Of a stretch of DNA of 7,486 nt, positions 6,301 to 7,486 are shown in pieces. How positions within the stretch are numbered: the stretch's first letter is position 1; each line of letters begins with the position of its first letter. Source of the stretch: Deltaproteobacteria bacterium (lineage in GTDB: Bacteria > Desulfobacterota > Desulfobacteria > Desulfobacterales > B30-G6); the NCBI GenBank assembly GCA_019313725.1, contig JAFDAT010000161.1:1-7486 (forward strand), in the 5' to 3' direction. Position numbers and translations under genes: made by a program. The notes beneath the pieces are model-generated. The model ran no database searches. It was not told where the DNA came from and worked only from the letters and a program-made list of their open reading frames with translations.

Positions 6301-7428
6301 AAACTTTCGGCACCGTTGAAAAAGAACAAGAAAGTCCTGATTCCGAAGGGCAAGAAAATCGACAAAGCCATGCTGAACACAGTACCCGTGGCCCAGATTG
6401 AGAGTATGCTTCTGGACGACGACGCCACCATGGAAAAGGTACACGATCTGCTCGAGCTTTTCCGCAACGAGTGCGATCGGGTTCGCGCCGATTTCGAACA
6501 TCACATCACCCGCTATGAAAAAGGCGATGAGCTGCCCCCCGGGGTTATCAAGATGGTCAAGGTGTACGTGGCCATGAAACGTAAACTGTCCGTGGGGGAC
6601 AAGATGGCCGGCCGGCACGGCAACAAGGGGGTTGTGTCCCGGATACTTCCCGTGGAGGACATGCCTTACTTCGAAGATGGAAATCCGGTGGATATGGTCC
6701 TGAACCCGCTGGGCGTTCCCTCCCGTATGAACGTGGGACAGATTCTGGAAATTCACCTGGGACGCGCGGCCAAAGGCCTGGGCGACCAGCTGAACCGTAT
6801 GCTGGCAGAAGACAAGCTGGACAAGATCCGCGACAAGATGAAACGCATTTTTCAAAACGATGCCGACATTCAGACCATCGAGGGCCTGAACGAGGACGAG
6901 CTGCTCGAGTTCGCCGACTATTACCGTGACGGTGTTCACATGGCCACGCCGGTGTTCGACGGTGCCAAGGAAGATGAAATCAAAGCCCTGCTTACGGAAG
7001 CGGGCCTTTCGGCAACCGCTCAGACGACCCTGTACGACGGCCACACGGGCGAGGCTTTTAAAGAGATGATCACCGTGGGTACGATGTACATGCTCAAACT
7101 GCATCACCTGGTGGATGACAAGATTCACGCGCGTTCCATCGGTCCGTATTCGCTGGTAACCCAGCAGCCCCTCGGCGGCAAAGCTCAGTTCGGCGGGCAG
7201 CGTCTGGGTGAAATGGAAGTGTGGGCCATGGAAGCATACGGGGCCGCACATGCACTGCAGGAATTTTTGACGGTCAAGTCGGACGACATGGCCGGAAGAA
7301 CGCGCATGTACGAAAAGATCGTCAAGGGGCAGAACGTTCTGGAGCCGGGGATACCCGAGTCATTTAAGGTCCTGACCAAGGAACTGCAGAGCCTCGGGCT
7401 CGATGTAAATCTGCTTGAAGACAAGTAA
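3334..7428 (+). CDS. rpoB: DNA-directed RNA polymerase subunit beta
   Basis: The beta subunit forms one pincer of RNA polymerase and part of the active site together with RpoC. The 1364-residue product is complete (E. coli 1342). Visible landmarks are RGSW (186-189), and the rifampicin region [13 protein letters not shown] (513-525) followed by [25 protein letters not shown]. The residues equivalent to E. coli D516, H526 and S531 are D524, H534 and S539, all wild-type, so rifampicin sensitivity is expected. Further on are [11 protein letters not shown] with E820 and D821, [11 protein letters not shown] with K1090 and K1098 at the active centre, and the C-terminal [19 protein letters not shown] clamp segment. 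Relative to E. coli about 18 residues are gained between 821 and 1090, a region of normal lineage variation. GGAG (3325-3328) is five bases before ATG 3334; an out-of-frame ATG at 3329 is ignored. The stop is TAA. Confidence 0.99.
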   Translation: MSERPSAVKRIRKNFGKIRKIVEIPDLIGMQRESFTRFLQMGVEPENRRDIGLQAVFKSVFPIKDFTGSASLEFVSYRFAEIKHSEDECVQRGMTYELPVRITVRLVVYEIDKDTGVSNIRDIKEQEIYFGTIPLMTAKGTFIINGTERVVVSQLHRSSGVFFDHDKGKSHSSGKIIYSARVIPVRGSWIDMEIDPKDIVHIRIDRRRKFPITILFKSFGFSTEDILNYFYRMDRIVIRKKKIFKAFAPELLKGQKADQDIKDPDTGEVVVKKGRVFTKRSLKQLSQSGLDMIPVSEEELDERVSARTLVDPGSGEVIVPANGIIDVEILERIVDAGIKAFDVLHIDGVVSSDSIHKTILLDKVEKKEDALVEIYRRLRPGNPATPEVAQDFVDHLFFKSAYYDLSSVGRLKLNLRLGIDTPVQLRTLRREDILLTVKTLLRLRDTQGVVDDIDHLGNRRVRAVGELLENQYRIGLVRMERAIKERMSLQEVDALMPHDLVNPKPVSAVVKEFFGTSQLSQFMDQTNPLSETTHKRRLSALGPGGLTRERAGFEVRDVHPSHYGRICPIETPEGPNIGLIVSLSTYARVNDYGFIETPYRVVENATVSKEVKFLSAFEEKEHPIAQANAPIDEKGEYVNQLVTSRVEGEFMMVERDKIELMDVSPNQLVSVSASLIPFLENDDANRALMGSNMQRQAVPLITSDAPLVGTGIEGVVAKDSGVTVVANRDGVVVDVDASRIVLSHEQPDGEFSSPVTIYNLSKFIRSNQNTCFNHRPIVKKGQQVKAGDIIADGPATDKGELALGKNVTVAFMPWGGYNFEDSILVSERLVRDGTYTSVHIEEFEVVSRDTKLGKEEITRDIPNVGEEALKNLDDSGIIRLGAEVTQGDILVGKITPKGETQLSPEEKLLRAIFGEKAGDVKDTSLRVPPGVDGTVIDAKVFSRRGTDKDERTQKIESREIASLEKDREDKLAAMKKLICERLEAVLVGQKLSAPLKKNKKVLIPKGKKIDKAMLNTVPVAQIESMLLDDDATMEKVHDLLELFRNECDRVRADFEHHITRYEKGDELPPGVIKMVKVYVAMKRKLSVGDKMAGRHGNKGVVSRILPVEDMPYFEDGNPVDMVLNPLGVPSRMNVGQILEIHLGRAAKGLGDQLNRMLAEDKLDKIRDKMKRIFQNDADIQTIEGLNEDELLEFADYYRDGVHMATPVFDGAKEDEIKALLTEAGLSATAQTTLYDGHTGEAFKEMITVGTMYMLKLHHLVDDKIHARSIGPYSLVTQQPLGGKAQFGGQRLGEMEVWAMEAYGAAHALQEFLTVKSDDMAGRTRMYEKIVKGQNVLEPGIPESFKVLTKELQSLGLDVNLLEDK

Positions 7429-7486
7429 TCGTTTTACGTATATAGGATTTACGTTTTAAGTGGGCATTTGGTAGAACAAAGCCAAT
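7429..7486 (+). other. Start of the rpoB-rpoC intergenic region
   Basis: These 58 bases are AT-rich and contain TTTACGT twice (7433-7439 and 7448-7454). I see no ATG and no Shine-Dalgarno-supported start, so rpoC, the expected next gene, probably begins beyond the window. No terminator hairpin is visible, which fits continued transcription into rpoC. Confidence 0.5.

Noticed and set aside
6058..7251. Long 397-codon open frame on the minus strand inside rpoB
   Set aside because: It is fully antisense to highly conserved RpoB, has no recognisable domain, and is a by-product of the codon bias of rpoB.
7461..7486. rpoC start near the window end (TTG in TTGGTAGAACAAAGC)
   Set aside because: There is no Shine-Dalgarno sequence upstream, and the few residues (MVEQSQ) do not resemble an RpoC N-terminus.

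Overview
The window is a piece of the conserved bacterial transcription and translation supercluster, all on the + strand, in the order secE (last codons), nusG, rplK, rplA, rplJ, rplL, rpoB. It ends 58 bases after rpoB, before any recognisable rpoC start. Gene order, moderate GC with A-rich ribosome binding sites, and protein wording close to sulfate-reducing deltaproteobacteria suggest a Desulfobacterota (Desulfobacterales-like) chromosome. That placement is inference from sequence feel and no search was run.

Layout: bases 1-25 carry the probable SecE C-terminus. Bases 41-571 are nusG. Bases 601-1754 hold the L11 and L1 genes in close succession. Bases 1755-1996 form the rplJ leader, with a candidate -10 box, a recognisable L10-binding leader RNA, a 10-bp inverted repeat and a possible Shine-Dalgarno-masking segment. 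L10 and L7/L12 follow at 1997-2960. The 373-base gap at 2961-3333 is dense in palindromes, including a perfect 23-bp inverted repeat that bounds a 120-bp element, and also holds a candidate extended -10 promoter for rpoB. A complete 1364-residue RNA polymerase beta subunit fills 3334-7428.

The genes make a working set. SecE belongs to the protein translocation channel. NusG couples RNA polymerase to Rho and the ribosome. L11, L1, L10 and L7/L12 build the ribosomal stalks, and L1 and L10 are classical autoregulators of such operons. RpoB is the catalytic partner of RpoC.

The main anomaly is in nusG. The start supported by a strong Shine-Dalgarno sequence (GTG at 41) is followed at codon 6 by an in-frame amber TAG, exactly where the family has a nearly invariant tyrosine (KW-Tyr). 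The rest of the gene is intact and conserved. This could be amber decoding (pyrrolysine or suppressor tRNA), a real mutation, or a one-base sequence error. secE and nusG also both appear to end in TAG, while the five later genes end in TAA.
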